Numbered from the stretch's first letter, positions 42,798 to 52,457 are shown. The stretch is DNA of 64,000 nucleotides from FEN-1191 sp036490715 (GCA_036490715.1 DASXDL010000035.1:1-64000); one strand, 5' to 3'. The notes: generated from the letters alone by a model not told the origin. Numbers and translations: made by a program.

Positions 42798-43229
42798 TTA
42801 GAGTCGCTCGAGGGTCTGCTCATCGCCAGTGCCGCCAAAATACTGGTCCAGGGCCGCCTGGAACAAGGCCTCCCCGCCGCTGGCGTGCAGAAACAGCGTC
42901 AGCGACGAGCGGAATTTTAGATCGTCCGGATAGCCGAAGATCCGGGAAACGTTCCCGCTGTCGGCTTGCACGACCAGTTGCACACACTGCCGCAGTCGCG
43001 GCCCGAGCACGCCGTGCTGCAGGTAGGCCCGCGCCTCGTCCGCGCCGGCGAGGCAATAGCTGCGCGCCATCGGGCTCGAACCTAAGCCGCACAGTTGCGG
43101 AAAGATGAACCACATCCAGTGCGTTGCCTTGCGACCCTGCTGCAGCTCGATGAGCACGCGCTCAAACACCGGCTGCTGGGCCGCCAGGAACCGCTCCAGG
43201 CGGTAGCGATCCTGAGGCTGCGCTGCCAC
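42798..43229 (-). CDS. DUF1810 family protein
   Basis: 143 residues from a GTG. It has the DUF1810 pattern: YRLERFLAAQQPVFERVLIEL, ATHWMWFIFPQLCGLGSSPMA, VLGPRLRQCVQLV and PDDLKFRSSLTLF. The family is cytoplasmic and distantly related to NADAR-type domains, but its reaction is not established to my knowledge. It follows asmA by one base, so the two may be cotranscribed. Confidence 0.88.
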   Translation of the reverse strand: MAAQPQDRYRLERFLAAQQPVFERVLIELQQGRKATHWMWFIFPQLCGLGSSPMARSYCLAGADEARAYLQHGVLGPRLRQCVQLVVQADSGNVSRIFGYPDDLKFRSSLTLFLHASGGEALFQAALDQYFGGTGDEQTLERL

Positions 43230-43230
43230 C

Positions 43231-45153
43231 CTATTTCCCCAACAGTCCCTTGAGCTGATCCTGCAGCTTCTGTTTGAGCTCGTCCTTATGCTGGTCCAGT
43301 TCCTGCTGCACCCGTGCCTTGGCCATGCCCGGCAGATCCGGGCGCACGCTCGGACTTTTCATGGTTCCTGTGACCAGCATCGGCACCTCGGCCAGCGTCA
43401 CGCTCGAGGCATCCACCGCCGCGGCGGATTTGAGGACCGAGGCCTGAATGCGGTAATTGATTGCCTCGGTCGGAAGATTGGCCGACCCCTGGCCGGTGAC
43501 GCGCAGAACTCCCGAGTTGATGGTCAGGTCCTTGGTGGTAGCCACGCCGTGAGCAATGTCGGCCGAGGCCTTGAATACATCGAACGGGGTGCGGCCAGTG
43601 TCGCTGCCGGCCGGCGCCGCCTGCTTGCGAATCAACGCCAGCGCGCGATTGATCTGAAAGCCGATGTCGATGCCCTCGACCGCGCCGCCGGCCAGATTCG
43701 CGCTCACCCGTCCATTCAGCGACCGCAGCATCGCCTGCGTGTCGAGGCCGTTCGCATTCAAATTCAGTGTCAGCTCGCCGCGACCCGACAGCCGTTGGGT
43801 GTTGGCAAAGTCGTTCAATAGCTGTGCGACATCGACATTCGACAAGCTCTGCTGCAGCTTAAGATTAGGCACTGCCCCGCGGCCATCCAGTGTCAGCTCA
43901 CCCTGGCCGCTGCCGCCATACAAAGTGGCGGCGATCGGTGCCAGGCGAATCAGCGCGTCCTTCGCCTCAAGGCCCACCGTCACGTTCGTCAGCGTGATGC
44001 CCGACACGCGGGCGCGGGCGATCTGCGCGGTGCCGTGAAAATCGAGGGTCTTGAGAGAATCAGTGGATGCTGCCGTTGGCTTGGCCGCGGCCGGCTTGGT
44101 CGCGGCAGGCGCGCCGCCGGCGTCGGCGCTGCGATAGCGGTCCAGATCGATCTGGTCGAGCACCAGATTGAAGCCAGTTGCCTTGCTGTCGAGATCATCC
44201 ACCGACACCGTGCCCCTGAGCCGCGAATCATCCAGCTGGATCGACAGATCGGTCAGTCGCAGCGCGTTATGCGACAACGCGAACGCCCCGGACATCAGAA
44301 AGTTGGAAAAGACTTTGGGATCACGGGTCGCAGGCGGCGTGATGTCCAGCTTCTGCATGAGCTCGCGCGGCGAGATCGGCTCCAGATTGAATCGCCCCTG
44401 CAGATTCGGCGCATCGAGGACATGAGTGCCATTGATCGAACCGGTGAGATGCGCAGCGCCGATCTGCACAGTCAGCCCGGGAATGGCCAGCGCCTGGGTC
44501 GCAGGATCGAGCCGCAGCTGGAATTTTGCCGACACCGGCAAGGGCGTGGCGTCGGGACCGTTGCTCAGCTGCAGTGATGCCGACACCGAGATCGGATCGC
44601 TGGACTGCACCGGACCGATGTCGACCTGCAGCTTGTCGGCCAGCACGTCCTGGTAGCTGATGCGACTGTCCTTGATGGTCACGCCGGCCAGTTGCGGCAG
44701 CGTCGGCCGCGCCGCTGCGGGCGCACTTGGCGCCGGTGGCACAGTGCTGCGCTCGTTCGGGGGCAGCTGCCAGTTGCCATGTCCGGCGGCGTTCTTGCTC
44801 AGCTGCAGATCCAGGCCGCTGATCTCGATGCGTCCAACGTCGAGCCGCTTGTGCAGCAGCGGCAGCAATTTCACACTCAGTGCCACGTGCCGCACCGACG
44901 CGAACGGTGCTCCGCCAAATTCCGGCGGACTGCCCAGGCTTGCCGGCCCGAGTTCGAGCGCGGCCCACGGGAACAGTGACAGCTTGATGTCACCGGGCAG
45001 CGATAGCTGCCGACCGGTGGAGGATTTGACGCTGGCGATGATGCGGCTTTTGAAAGCGTTCGGATTGACCGCTAGCCGAACAATCAACACGACGATAACC
45101 AACAGCGCGATGACGGCGCCGATGCCGTAGCCGATCATCTTGACAGCGCGCAT
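43231..45153 (-). CDS. asmA: AsmA family protein
   Basis: 640 residues from the ATG at 45153; an ATG at 45186 is an alternative with a nearer AGGGA. The N-terminal membrane helix is VIALLVIVVLIVRLAVN. Next comes the AsmA domain (FKSRIIASVKSSTGRQLSLPG, ELGPASLG) and the C-terminal AsmA_2 part (LSGRGELTLNLNANGLD, VEGIDIGFQINRALALIR). AsmA-like proteins span the periplasm from the inner membrane and are thought to move lipids towards the outer membrane. It is divergent from the phosphatase-like gene at 45238. Confidence 0.92.
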   Translation of the reverse strand: MRAVKMIGYGIGAVIALLVIVVLIVRLAVNPNAFKSRIIASVKSSTGRQLSLPGDIKLSLFPWAALELGPASLGSPPEFGGAPFASVRHVALSVKLLPLLHKRLDVGRIEISGLDLQLSKNAAGHGNWQLPPNERSTVPPAPSAPAAARPTLPQLAGVTIKDSRISYQDVLADKLQVDIGPVQSSDPISVSASLQLSNGPDATPLPVSAKFQLRLDPATQALAIPGLTVQIGAAHLTGSINGTHVLDAPNLQGRFNLEPISPRELMQKLDITPPATRDPKVFSNFLMSGAFALSHNALRLTDLSIQLDDSRLRGTVSVDDLDSKATGFNLVLDQIDLDRYRSADAGGAPAATKPAAAKPTAASTDSLKTLDFHGTAQIARARVSGITLTNVTVGLEAKDALIRLAPIAATLYGGSGQGELTLDGRGAVPNLKLQQSLSNVDVAQLLNDFANTQRLSGRGELTLNLNANGLDTQAMLRSLNGRVSANLAGGAVEGIDIGFQINRALALIRKQAAPAGSDTGRTPFDVFKASADIAHGVATTKDLTINSGVLRVTGQGSANLPTEAINYRIQASVLKSAAAVDASSVTLAEVPMLVTGTMKSPSVRPDLPGMAKARVQQELDQHKDELKQKLQDQLKGLLGK

Positions 45154-45237
45154 GGCTATCGCCCGTGGGGTCAGGGCCGGTAGCATAGTCCCTGACAGCC
45201 GTTTTTCCGATGGCGGCGCCGACAACGAGACATCGCA

Positions 45238-46818
45238 TTGAATCAGAAGGCGGCGGGCGCGGCAGCCGCCGATGGCACACCCGAGCAGATCCATCTGACC
45301 TGGGGTGAGGATCCATCGCGCACGCTGGTGGTCTCGTGGGCCTCGCCCGCGCCGGCGCTGCATCCGCGCGTGATCCTGCAGCCGCCGGATCGGACCGAGG
45401 TGCTTATGCCGGCCGTGCAGCGTTGCTACACCGACGGCCTCAATGGCCAGACGGTGTTTAGCTACCACGCCCGGCTCGATGACCTGAGCCCCGACACGCC
45501 GTACCGCTATAGTCCCACCGCGGACAACGATCGCCGCCGCGAGGCGCCATTCGTCGCCAGTTTTCGAACCGCGCCGCGCGGACGCGTGCCGTTTCGATGG
45601 ACCAGCTACGGCGATCTGTCGACACCGGTGGTGTCGTGGGCCATGTCATCGCCGCAGAGCCGCCATGCGGTCGATGCGGTGGAGCGCTTCGAGCCGCTGT
45701 TTCATCTGCTCAATGGCGATCTGTGCTATGCCAACCTGAATCCTTCGGCGCAGCCGGCGGTGTGGGCCGACTTCGGCCACAACGTGCAGCGATCGGCCGC
45801 GTATCGTCCGTGGATGCCCTGCCCCGGCAACCACGAAATCGAATTCGGCAACGGCGCGCAGGGATTGAACTCCTATCTGACACGCTACTCACTGCCGGAC
45901 AACGGCTCGGCGTTTGCCGGCTGCTGGTATCAGTTCCAGGTCGGCTCGGCACTGTTCATTTCGTTGGCCGCCGACGATGTGATCCATCAGGACAGCGGCG
46001 CCTTCCTGGCGGGCCCCAATCCGCTGGTGCCTGCGCCCAACACCGGACTCGCGCCGATTCAACCCGGTACCTCGGTCTACATCCGCGGCTTCAGTCAAGG
46101 CGAGCAGACCCGCTGGCTCGAGCGAACTTTGCAGGCTGCACAGCACGACCGCAGCATCGACTGGATCATCGTGCAGATGCATCAGGATGCGCTGAGCTCG
46201 TCCGAAAACGGCAACGGCTCGGACCGCGGCATTCGGGAAACCTGGCTGCCGCTGTTTGATCAGTATGGCGTTGATCTGGTGCTGTGCGGGCACGATCATG
46301 ACTACGAACGCAGCTGGCCGGTGCGCGGCTGCAACCACGACGTCGGGCGCGACGCGCTCGACGGCAGTCCGGTCGACACCTGCCAGCCGCAACCAGTGGT
46401 AACCAGCGAACCCGCCGACGGCCGCTACGATGCCCGACGCGGCACCATGCATCTGATCCTCGGTGGCGGCGGCACCAACGAGCCCCTCGATATCTACGGC
46501 GTCAATCCGGTCACTGGCGTGCCGCAAGCCAAGGTCATCACCCGGCCGAATCGCCCATTCCCGGGTCCGGTGGCCGGAATGTTCATGAAGCATGGCGCCG
46601 ACGCCCTGGAGGATGCCATCTGGTCGGCTCGACGCGACCCGGTCACCGGCTATGGTATCGCGGTGTTCGATCTGGATCCGGGCGGCGCTGACGGCAACAC
46701 CACGATCACGATGCGCTACTTCCACGCCGCCGGCGCCGACCGGACCCCGGCCGCCGATTACCAACTGTTCGATAGCGTGGTGCTGTGCAAGCAGCGGCGC
46801 GACGGCAGGGGCGATTAG
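45238..46818 (+). CDS. Purple acid phosphatase-like metallophosphoesterase
   Basis: 526 residues from a TTG. Residues 15 to 112 form the fibronectin-like domain of purple acid phosphatases (PEQIHLTWGEDPSRTLVVSW). The catalytic domain has the metal motifs YGDLS (Asp126), GDLCY (Asp161, Tyr164), GNHE (198-200), MHQD and GHDHDYE. The Tyr in GDLCY is the residue that gives these enzymes their colour. No signal peptide is visible and the frame cannot be extended to one, so the start or the site of action is uncertain. The product is a hydrolase of phosphate esters. Confidence 0.87.
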   Translation: MNQKAAGAAAADGTPEQIHLTWGEDPSRTLVVSWASPAPALHPRVILQPPDRTEVLMPAVQRCYTDGLNGQTVFSYHARLDDLSPDTPYRYSPTADNDRRREAPFVASFRTAPRGRVPFRWTSYGDLSTPVVSWAMSSPQSRHAVDAVERFEPLFHLLNGDLCYANLNPSAQPAVWADFGHNVQRSAAYRPWMPCPGNHEIEFGNGAQGLNSYLTRYSLPDNGSAFAGCWYQFQVGSALFISLAADDVIHQDSGAFLAGPNPLVPAPNTGLAPIQPGTSVYIRGFSQGEQTRWLERTLQAAQHDRSIDWIIVQMHQDALSSSENGNGSDRGIRETWLPLFDQYGVDLVLCGHDHDYERSWPVRGCNHDVGRDALDGSPVDTCQPQPVVTSEPADGRYDARRGTMHLILGGGGTNEPLDIYGVNPVTGVPQAKVITRPNRPFPGPVAGMFMKHGADALEDAIWSARRDPVTGYGIAVFDLDPGGADGNTTITMRYFHAAGADRTPAADYQLFDSVVLCKQRRDGRGD

Positions 46819-46873
46819 ACCACTGGATTCCAGTATTCTGTCGATCGGCGACGGCGGCAGGACAGCAACGACC

Positions 46874-48844
46874 ATGTCAGTGGCTCCACAAAAAGAACTC
46901 ACGCTGCGCGGAATCATCCTCGGTGTGCTGATCACGCTGGTCTTCACCGCGGCCAACGTGTTTTTCGGCCTGAAGGCCGGACTGACCTTCGCCACCTCGA
47001 TTCCCGCCGCCGTGATATCGATGGCGGTGCTGCGCGGCTTCAAGGGAATGACGATCCAGGAGAACAACATTGTCCAGACGATCGCGTCGGCGGCCGGCAC
47101 ATTGTCGGCGATCATCTTCGTGCTACCGGGGCTGATCATCATCGGTTGGTGGAGCGGGTTTCCGTACTGGGTGTCATTCTGGATCTGCGCGCTCGGCGGC
47201 ATCCTCGGCGTCACCTACTCGATCCCGCTGCGGCGCGCGCTGGTCACGCAGTCGGATCTGCCCTATCCGGAAGGTGTCGCCTGTGCCGAGGTGCTGAAGG
47301 TCGGCGGCGGCGCCGAGGCGCACGCCGATGCGGTGGCGGATTCGCGTGCCGGCTTGCTGGCGGTGCTGTGGGGATCGATCGTTTCGGGCGTGTTTGCCTT
47401 GGTGGTCGGCACGCGCATCTTTGCCAGCGACCTGGTCAGTTATTTTCGTCTGGGTACGCGCGGCGGGGTCAGTGGCTTTGATTTTCTGCTGTCATTCGCG
47501 CTGTTCGGCGTCGGCCATCTGATCGGCCTGTGGGTCGGTCTGGCGATGCTGGTCGGCGCATTGATCGGCTGGCTGTGGGGTGTGCCGCATTACTCGGCGC
47601 TCAGCGGCAGCCACGCCGCGATCGCCACCCTGGCGCACGACACCTGGAATCACCAGATCCGGTTCGTCGGCGCAGGCACGATCCTGGTGGCCGCGATCTG
47701 GACTCTCGCCAAGCTGTTCAAGCCGGTCTACAGCGGGCTGCAGTCGGCGCTGGCTGCCTCGCGCGCACGTCGCGCCGGCAACTCGGCGGCACTGCCTCGA
47801 ACCGAGCGTGACATTCCGATCGGACTGGTAGGTCTGATCACGCTGGCCTGCTTTGTTCCGATCGTCGTGCTGTTAGCGAACTTCGATTCCCGCGGCGCGC
47901 TCGATGCCCATATGGCGACACTGGCCGTGGGCGGATTGATCTACGTGGTACTGATGAGCTTCTTTGTATCGGCCGTGTGCGGTTACATGGCAGGGCTCAT
48001 TGGCTCGTCCAACAGCCCGCTGTCCGGCATCGGCATCCTGGCGGTCATCGGTGCGGCGTTGCTGCTGGTATTCGGTGTGCGCTCGAGTCTGCCGGCCAGT
48101 GCCGAGCAGGCTCTGGTCGCATTTGCGCTGTTCGTGACCGCGGTCGTTTTTGCCGTCGCCACCATCGCCAATAACAATCTGCAGGACCTGAAAACCGGTC
48201 AGCTGGTGGATGCCACGCCGTGGAAACAGCAGGTGGCGCTGGTGATCGGTGTCATCGCCGGCGCAGCGATCATTCCGCCGATCCTGGACCTGCTGAATCA
48301 TGCCTACGGTTTTGCCGGCGCGCCCGGCCCGACGCGCGAGCACGCGCTGCCGGCGCCGCAGGCCGGGTTGATTTCGGCCCTGGCACAGGGCGTGCTGCAG
48401 AATAACGTCGACTGGAACCTGATCGAGGTGGGCGTCGGTATCGGCGTGCTGCTCATCGTCATCGACGCGCTGCTGCGACGTCTGACCCGTGGCGCGCATC
48501 TGTCGCCACTGGCCGTCGGGCTTGGGATCTACCTGCCTACCCAGAGTACCTTGATGGTCGTGGTGGGTGCGATCGTCGGCTGGTACTACGACCGCTGCGC
48601 CGATCGACGTTCCAACCCGGCAAGCACCAAGCAACTCGGGGTGCTGCTGGCCTCCGGCCTGATTGTCGGTGAAGGTCTCATCGGCGTATTGATTGCGGCG
48701 CTGGTCGCGTTTTCGGGCAAGGACTTCCCGTTATCGCTGGTCGGCGACCGCTTTGCCGACAATGGCGCGGTATTCCTGGGACCTATCGTGTTCGCCGCGA
48801 TCGTGCTGGTGATGTACCGCTGGGTCGCGCGCCTGCGCGGCTGA
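46874..48844 (+). CDS. OPT family oligopeptide/metal-chelate transporter
   Basis: 656 residues from the ATG at 46874, about 15 membrane helices. OPT signatures include FTAANVFFGLKAGLTFATSIPAA (key residues N48-like Asn, G53-like Gly in the motif), ENNIVQTIASAAGTL, SDLPYPEGVACAEVLK and GVGIYLPTQST-like LGIYLPTQSTLMV. The family imports peptides or metal chelates by proton symport. It follows the phosphatase-like gene by 55 bases, and its end overlaps the convergent F420-reductase-like gene by 62 bases. Confidence 0.92.
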   Translation: MSVAPQKELTLRGIILGVLITLVFTAANVFFGLKAGLTFATSIPAAVISMAVLRGFKGMTIQENNIVQTIASAAGTLSAIIFVLPGLIIIGWWSGFPYWVSFWICALGGILGVTYSIPLRRALVTQSDLPYPEGVACAEVLKVGGGAEAHADAVADSRAGLLAVLWGSIVSGVFALVVGTRIFASDLVSYFRLGTRGGVSGFDFLLSFALFGVGHLIGLWVGLAMLVGALIGWLWGVPHYSALSGSHAAIATLAHDTWNHQIRFVGAGTILVAAIWTLAKLFKPVYSGLQSALAASRARRAGNSAALPRTERDIPIGLVGLITLACFVPIVVLLANFDSRGALDAHMATLAVGGLIYVVLMSFFVSAVCGYMAGLIGSSNSPLSGIGILAVIGAALLLVFGVRSSLPASAEQALVAFALFVTAVVFAVATIANNNLQDLKTGQLVDATPWKQQVALVIGVIAGAAIIPPILDLLNHAYGFAGAPGPTREHALPAPQAGLISALAQGVLQNNVDWNLIEVGVGIGVLLIVIDALLRRLTRGAHLSPLAVGLGIYLPTQSTLMVVVGAIVGWYYDRCADRRSNPASTKQLGVLLASGLIVGEGLIGVLIAALVAFSGKDFPLSLVGDRFADNGAVFLGPIVFAAIVLVMYRWVARLRG

Positions 48845-49469
48845 TCCAATAGGCGAGTCTCGGGCCGCCTTTGCCTTCGTAGGCAAGCTGCGCCATCAGC
48901 AGCGCGAACGGTTCGAAATAGCGGGCGATGTGCAGATCGCCGGCGTCGACTGGATCAAAGCCAAGGTCGCGGATCAGGCCGGCGGTCAGTTTCTTGGCCG
49001 CCGCATCATCACCGCAGTACACCATGTTGGGCCGGCGCATCCGTCGCCGCGTCTCGTACACTCCGACCAATACCTCGCTCGGCACGGTGTTGAGCGCCGA
49101 GACTACCCGGGTGCGTGGAAGGATCTGCGCCAGTCGCTCCGCTCCCGACGAGCTGCATCCGAGCACCAGCGCGGTATCGTCCTGATTCATCGGCAGTGAG
49201 CAGTTGATCAGGACTTTGCCCGAAAGCTCGCCAGCCTGAGCGATCACATCCTCGATGCGTGACCAGTGCACCGCCAGCAGCAGCAAGTCGGCATCACGCA
49301 CCGCTTCGGCAACGCTGCCGGCTCGCGCATTGGCCTTGGTCGCGCGCGCCAGCCGCTCGAGCTTTGCCACACTGCGCGCATAGCTGAACACCACCTCGTG
49401 CCCGGCCCGCGCCAGCAACGTCCCGAGCTTTCCGCCGAGCAATCCCGAGCCCAGGACGCCGATGCGCAT
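48783..49469 (-). CDS. F420-dependent NADP reductase-like (NAD(P)-binding) protein
   Basis: 228 residues. It starts with a Rossmann motif MRIGVLGSGLLGGKLGTLLARAG and has LLLLAVHWSRIEDV and PMVYC-like NMVYCGDDAAAKKL, as in the NADP oxidoreductase, coenzyme F420-dependent family. In proteobacteria such proteins are often annotated as NADPH-dependent reductases and need not use F420. The last 20 residues (ISRAGARPSGTSPARSRRTR) are encoded inside the end of the OPT gene and look unlike the family, so the natural stop may have been lost by a small indel. Confidence 0.82.
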   Translation of the reverse strand: MRIGVLGSGLLGGKLGTLLARAGHEVVFSYARSVAKLERLARATKANARAGSVAEAVRDADLLLLAVHWSRIEDVIAQAGELSGKVLINCSLPMNQDDTALVLGCSSSGAERLAQILPRTRVVSALNTVPSEVLVGVYETRRRMRRPNMVYCGDDAAAKKLTAGLIRDLGFDPVDAGDLHIARYFEPFALLMAQLAYEGKGGPRLAYWISRAGARPSGTSPARSRRTR

Positions 49470-50464
49470 CAGCGCCCGGTCAGCCGTTCGAGCCGTTCCG
49501 GGTAGCGCGCGCCCTGCACCGTGATGTTCGAGGCCGCGGTCTCGATGTCGCGCAGATCGACCGGCGTGAGCTCGATGGCCGCAGCGCCGATATTCTCGTT
49601 CAGGCGCTCGGCCTTGGTGGTCCCCGGGATCGGAACGATCCAGGGCTTTTGTGCCAACAGCCAGGCGAGTGCGATCTGCGCCGGGGTCGCCTGCTTGCGC
49701 GCGGCAATCTTCTGCAGCAGCTCGATCAGGCCCTGATTGGCCCTGCGCGCTTCGGCGGTAAAGCGCGGCACGATATTGCGAAAGTCAGAGGCGTCGAATT
49801 TCGTGTGCTCGTCGATCTTGCCGGTGAGAAAACCACGGCCGAGCGGACTGTAGGGCACGAGACCGATGCCGAGCTCCTCGAGGGTCGGCATGACCTCGGA
49901 CTCCGGCTCGCGACGCCACAGCGAGTATTCGCTTTGCAGCACCGCGACCGGCTGCACCGCGTGGGCACGACGGATGGTCGCCGCACTGGCTTCCGACAAA
50001 CCGAAGTGCCTGACCTTGCCCTGCCGGATCAGATCTTTCACCGCACCGGCGACCTCCTCGATCGGCACCGCGGGATCGACCCGGTGCTGGTACAGCAGGT
50101 CGATGACATCGACCCTGAGGCGTTTCATCGACGCCTCCGCCACCTGCCGGATGCGCTCGGGGCGGCTGTCGACACCCGCGGGCTGGGTGCCACCGTTCGG
50201 ATCGATCTTGAATCCGAACTTGGTCGCGATCACCACCTTGCCGCGAAACGGCTCGAGCGCTTCGCCGACCAGCGTTTCATTGACGAACGGGCCGTAGACC
50301 TCGGCGGTATCGAAAAACGTGATGCCACGTTCGACCGCCGAGCGCAGCAGCGCGATCATGTCGTGCTTGTCCGGGGCCGGACCGTAGCCAAAGCTCATGC
50401 CCATGCAGCCCAGACCCAGAGCCGAGACTTCCAGACCGCTCTTTCCAAGCGTTCGCTTCTGCAT
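49469..50464 (-). CDS. Aldo/keto reductase
   Basis: 331 residues, TIM-barrel NADPH-dependent reductase with the catalytic tetrad Asp52, Tyr57, Lys82 and His127 visible in FFDTAEVYG, TKFGF and YQHRVDP, and IPGTTKAERLNENIGAA at the cofactor site. It is closest in appearance to the AKR11/YakC-type enzymes that reduce aldehydes. The stop shares its last base with the ATG of the F420-reductase-like gene, so the two are coupled. Confidence 0.94.
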   Translation of the reverse strand: MQKRTLGKSGLEVSALGLGCMGMSFGYGPAPDKHDMIALLRSAVERGITFFDTAEVYGPFVNETLVGEALEPFRGKVVIATKFGFKIDPNGGTQPAGVDSRPERIRQVAEASMKRLRVDVIDLLYQHRVDPAVPIEEVAGAVKDLIRQGKVRHFGLSEASAATIRRAHAVQPVAVLQSEYSLWRREPESEVMPTLEELGIGLVPYSPLGRGFLTGKIDEHTKFDASDFRNIVPRFTAEARRANQGLIELLQKIAARKQATPAQIALAWLLAQKPWIVPIPGTTKAERLNENIGAAAIELTPVDLRDIETAASNITVQGARYPERLERLTGR

Positions 50465-50723
50465 GGGTCACCCTTGAGTGTGCCGGTGGTCGTACATCTT
50501 CACCCCGCAATGGCGTGCAGGGAAGTCGGCCGCTCGGTCCCGCTACGAGCCGACCGCTGGCGGTTGTCACGGCATCAAGGGCGCATACCTACTTGATTTC
50601 GTTGATAGAATGTTGCCTGCGACCCGGGCCTGGCGCCGCAGCTTGTGAGCGCATGGCGGCCCGTGCAAGATCAGTACTAATCCTCTAATAAATGCGCGAT
50701 TTCCCCGGGCAACTTTCGACTCA
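50465..50723. other. 259-base intergenic region upstream of the TIR gene
   Basis: This is the longest gap in the window, between two divergent genes. A TAGAAT lies near 50606 and a TACTAAT near 50672, but neither has a convincing -35 partner. It becomes AT-rich just before the TIR gene. No repeat, RNA gene or open frame of interest was seen. Confidence 0.5.
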
Positions 50724-52457
50724 ATGGCTCACGACGTTTTTTTGAGTTACGCCGCACCCGACAGGGCGGCCGCGCTGGCAGCCGTGGCGGAGCTGGAGGC
50801 TCAGGGCATTCGATGCTGGGTGGCGCCGCGCGATGTCGCGGCCGGCTCGGAATACGGCGAGGAGATCATCGAAGGCATCAAAGCCTGCCGGCTGCTGGTG
50901 CTGATCTTCTCGGCCCAGGCCAACAGCTCGCCGCACGTCCGGCGCGAAGTCGAGCGTGCGGTGTCAGCCGGCAAAACCATCATCCCGTTTCGCATCGAGA
51001 ACATCATGCCCACCGGCGCGATGGAATACGCGCTCGGTAACACCCACTGGCTCGACGCGCTGACTCGGCCGTTGGAGCCGCATCTGGCCACGCTGCTGCA
51101 GACGGCGCGTCGCCTGTTGGGGCGCGACGGCCCTGCGGCATCGACCGACGCGGCGCCCATGGTCGCCAGCGTGCGTCCATCGGTGGTCGTGCTGCCGTTC
51201 AACAACATGAGCGGTGACCCGGAGCAGGAATATTTCAGCGACGGGATCACCGAAGACATCATCACCGATCTGTCCAAGGTCTCGGGGCTGTTCGTCGTGG
51301 CCCGCAATACGGCCTTTACCTATAAGGGCAAGGCCGTCAAGGTGCAGGAGATCAGTCAGGAGCTCGGTGTGAATTTCGTGCTGGAGGGCAGCGTGCGCAA
51401 GGCCGGCTCGCGAGTGCGGGTCACGGCACAGCTTATCAATGGCAAGGACAGCGGCCACATCTGGGCCGATCGCTTCGATCGCGACCTGACCGACATCTTC
51501 GCGATCCAGGATGAAATTACCCACGCGATCGTCGAGCAATTAAAAGTAAAGCTGCGCCCGCAGGAAAAGAAATCCATCGGCCAGGCGCCGACCGACAATG
51601 TCGAAGCCTATACCTATTACCTGCGCGGGCGGCAGTTTCTGAACCGACATTCCAAGTCGTACTACCAGCTGGCGCGCCGGATGTTCACCAAGGCCGTCGA
51701 GCTCGACCCGATGTTCGCGCGCGCCTATGCCGGCGTCGCCGACTGCGATTCGTGCCTGGTGCTGCACTACCACGTCGATGTCGCGATCGAAAACATACTG
51801 GCCACCAGCGCCCAGGCGCTGGCGCTCGACAACGGCCTGGCCGAAGCCCACGCCTCGCGCGGACTCGCGCTGTCGCTGACGGATAAGAAGGAAGAGGCCA
51901 TGGCGGAGTTCGAGCGCGCCACCAGCCTCGATCCGAACTCCTTCGAGGTCTACTATTTCTACGCTCGCGCCTGCTTCGCCGAGAACAAGATGGAGAAGGC
52001 CTTGGCGCTGTTCGAGCGCGCGGCCGAAATCAAGCCGGATGATTACCAGTCGCTGGCGATGCTGTCGATGATCTATAAGACACTGGGCCGCGAGCAAGAA
52101 ATCGAACCGGTGGCCCGCAAAGCACTCGAGCTGGCGGAGCGGGAGTTGACCCTACACCCGGAAGACCCGCGGCCCGCGTATCTGGGTGCAATCTGTCTTG
52201 CCAAGCTGGGCGAGCGTGACCGCGCCAAGGAATGGTTATCGCGCACGCTGGCGATCGATCCGGACGACATCCTGACGCAGTACAACGTCGCCTGCGTCTA
52301 CTCCATTCTCGGCAGCTTCGATTCCGCGTTCGATCTGCTCGAACGTCTGCTGCCGCACGCCAACGCCGAAACCAAGTCGTGGATCAAGGTCGACTCGGAC
52401 TTCGATCCGCTGCGCGCCCTGCCGCGCTATCAGAAGGTCATGGAGCTGGCGCAGTAA
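50724..52457 (+). CDS. TIR-FlgO-TPR protein
   Basis: 577 residues. Residues 1 to 125 are a TIR domain: VFLSYAAPDRA, CWVAPRDVAAGSEYGEEII and SPHVRREVERAVSAGKTIIPF. Glu75 in HVRREVERA aligns with the catalytic glutamate of TIR NADases (SARM1 WVHKEI). Residues 152 to 276 are a FlgO/TolB-N-like domain (VVLPFNNMSGDPEQEYFSDG, LVNFVLEGSVRKAG-like GVNFVLEGSVRKAG). Residues 290 to 570 are TPR repeats. The FlgO-TPR body is common in proteobacteria with adenylate cyclase or DNA-binding N-termini. No signal peptide is visible, so it is probably cytoplasmic. It could be a signalling or defence NADase; no partner gene is adjacent. Confidence 0.9.
   Translation: MAHDVFLSYAAPDRAAALAAVAELEAQGIRCWVAPRDVAAGSEYGEEIIEGIKACRLLVLIFSAQANSSPHVRREVERAVSAGKTIIPFRIENIMPTGAMEYALGNTHWLDALTRPLEPHLATLLQTARRLLGRDGPAASTDAAPMVASVRPSVVVLPFNNMSGDPEQEYFSDGITEDIITDLSKVSGLFVVARNTAFTYKGKAVKVQEISQELGVNFVLEGSVRKAGSRVRVTAQLINGKDSGHIWADRFDRDLTDIFAIQDEITHAIVEQLKVKLRPQEKKSIGQAPTDNVEAYTYYLRGRQFLNRHSKSYYQLARRMFTKAVELDPMFARAYAGVADCDSCLVLHYHVDVAIENILATSAQALALDNGLAEAHASRGLALSLTDKKEEAMAEFERATSLDPNSFEVYYFYARACFAENKMEKALALFERAAEIKPDDYQSLAMLSMIYKTLGREQEIEPVARKALELAERELTLHPEDPRPAYLGAICLAKLGERDRAKEWLSRTLAIDPDDILTQYNVACVYSILGSFDSAFDLLERLLPHANAETKSWIKVDSDFDPLRALPRYQKVMELAQ

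Noticed and set aside
42600..43100. Gliding motility machinery suggested by GldA/GldG-like genes
   Set aside because: Only the ABC module is present, without other gld or spr genes. The module is widespread in non-gliding proteobacteria.
43231..45468. Start of the AsmA gene at 45468
   Set aside because: The extra 105 residues lie inside the divergent phosphatase-like gene and do not resemble AsmA; the membrane helix follows the ATG at 45153.
45889..47214. 441-codon minus-strand frame over the phosphatase and OPT genes
   Set aside because: It crosses the boundary of two well-supported plus-strand genes and has no recognisable domain.
50465..50723. Possible defence-island context for the TIR gene
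   Set aside because: The neighbours are an aldo/keto reductase and a permease. No integrase, restriction or other defence gene lies in the window.
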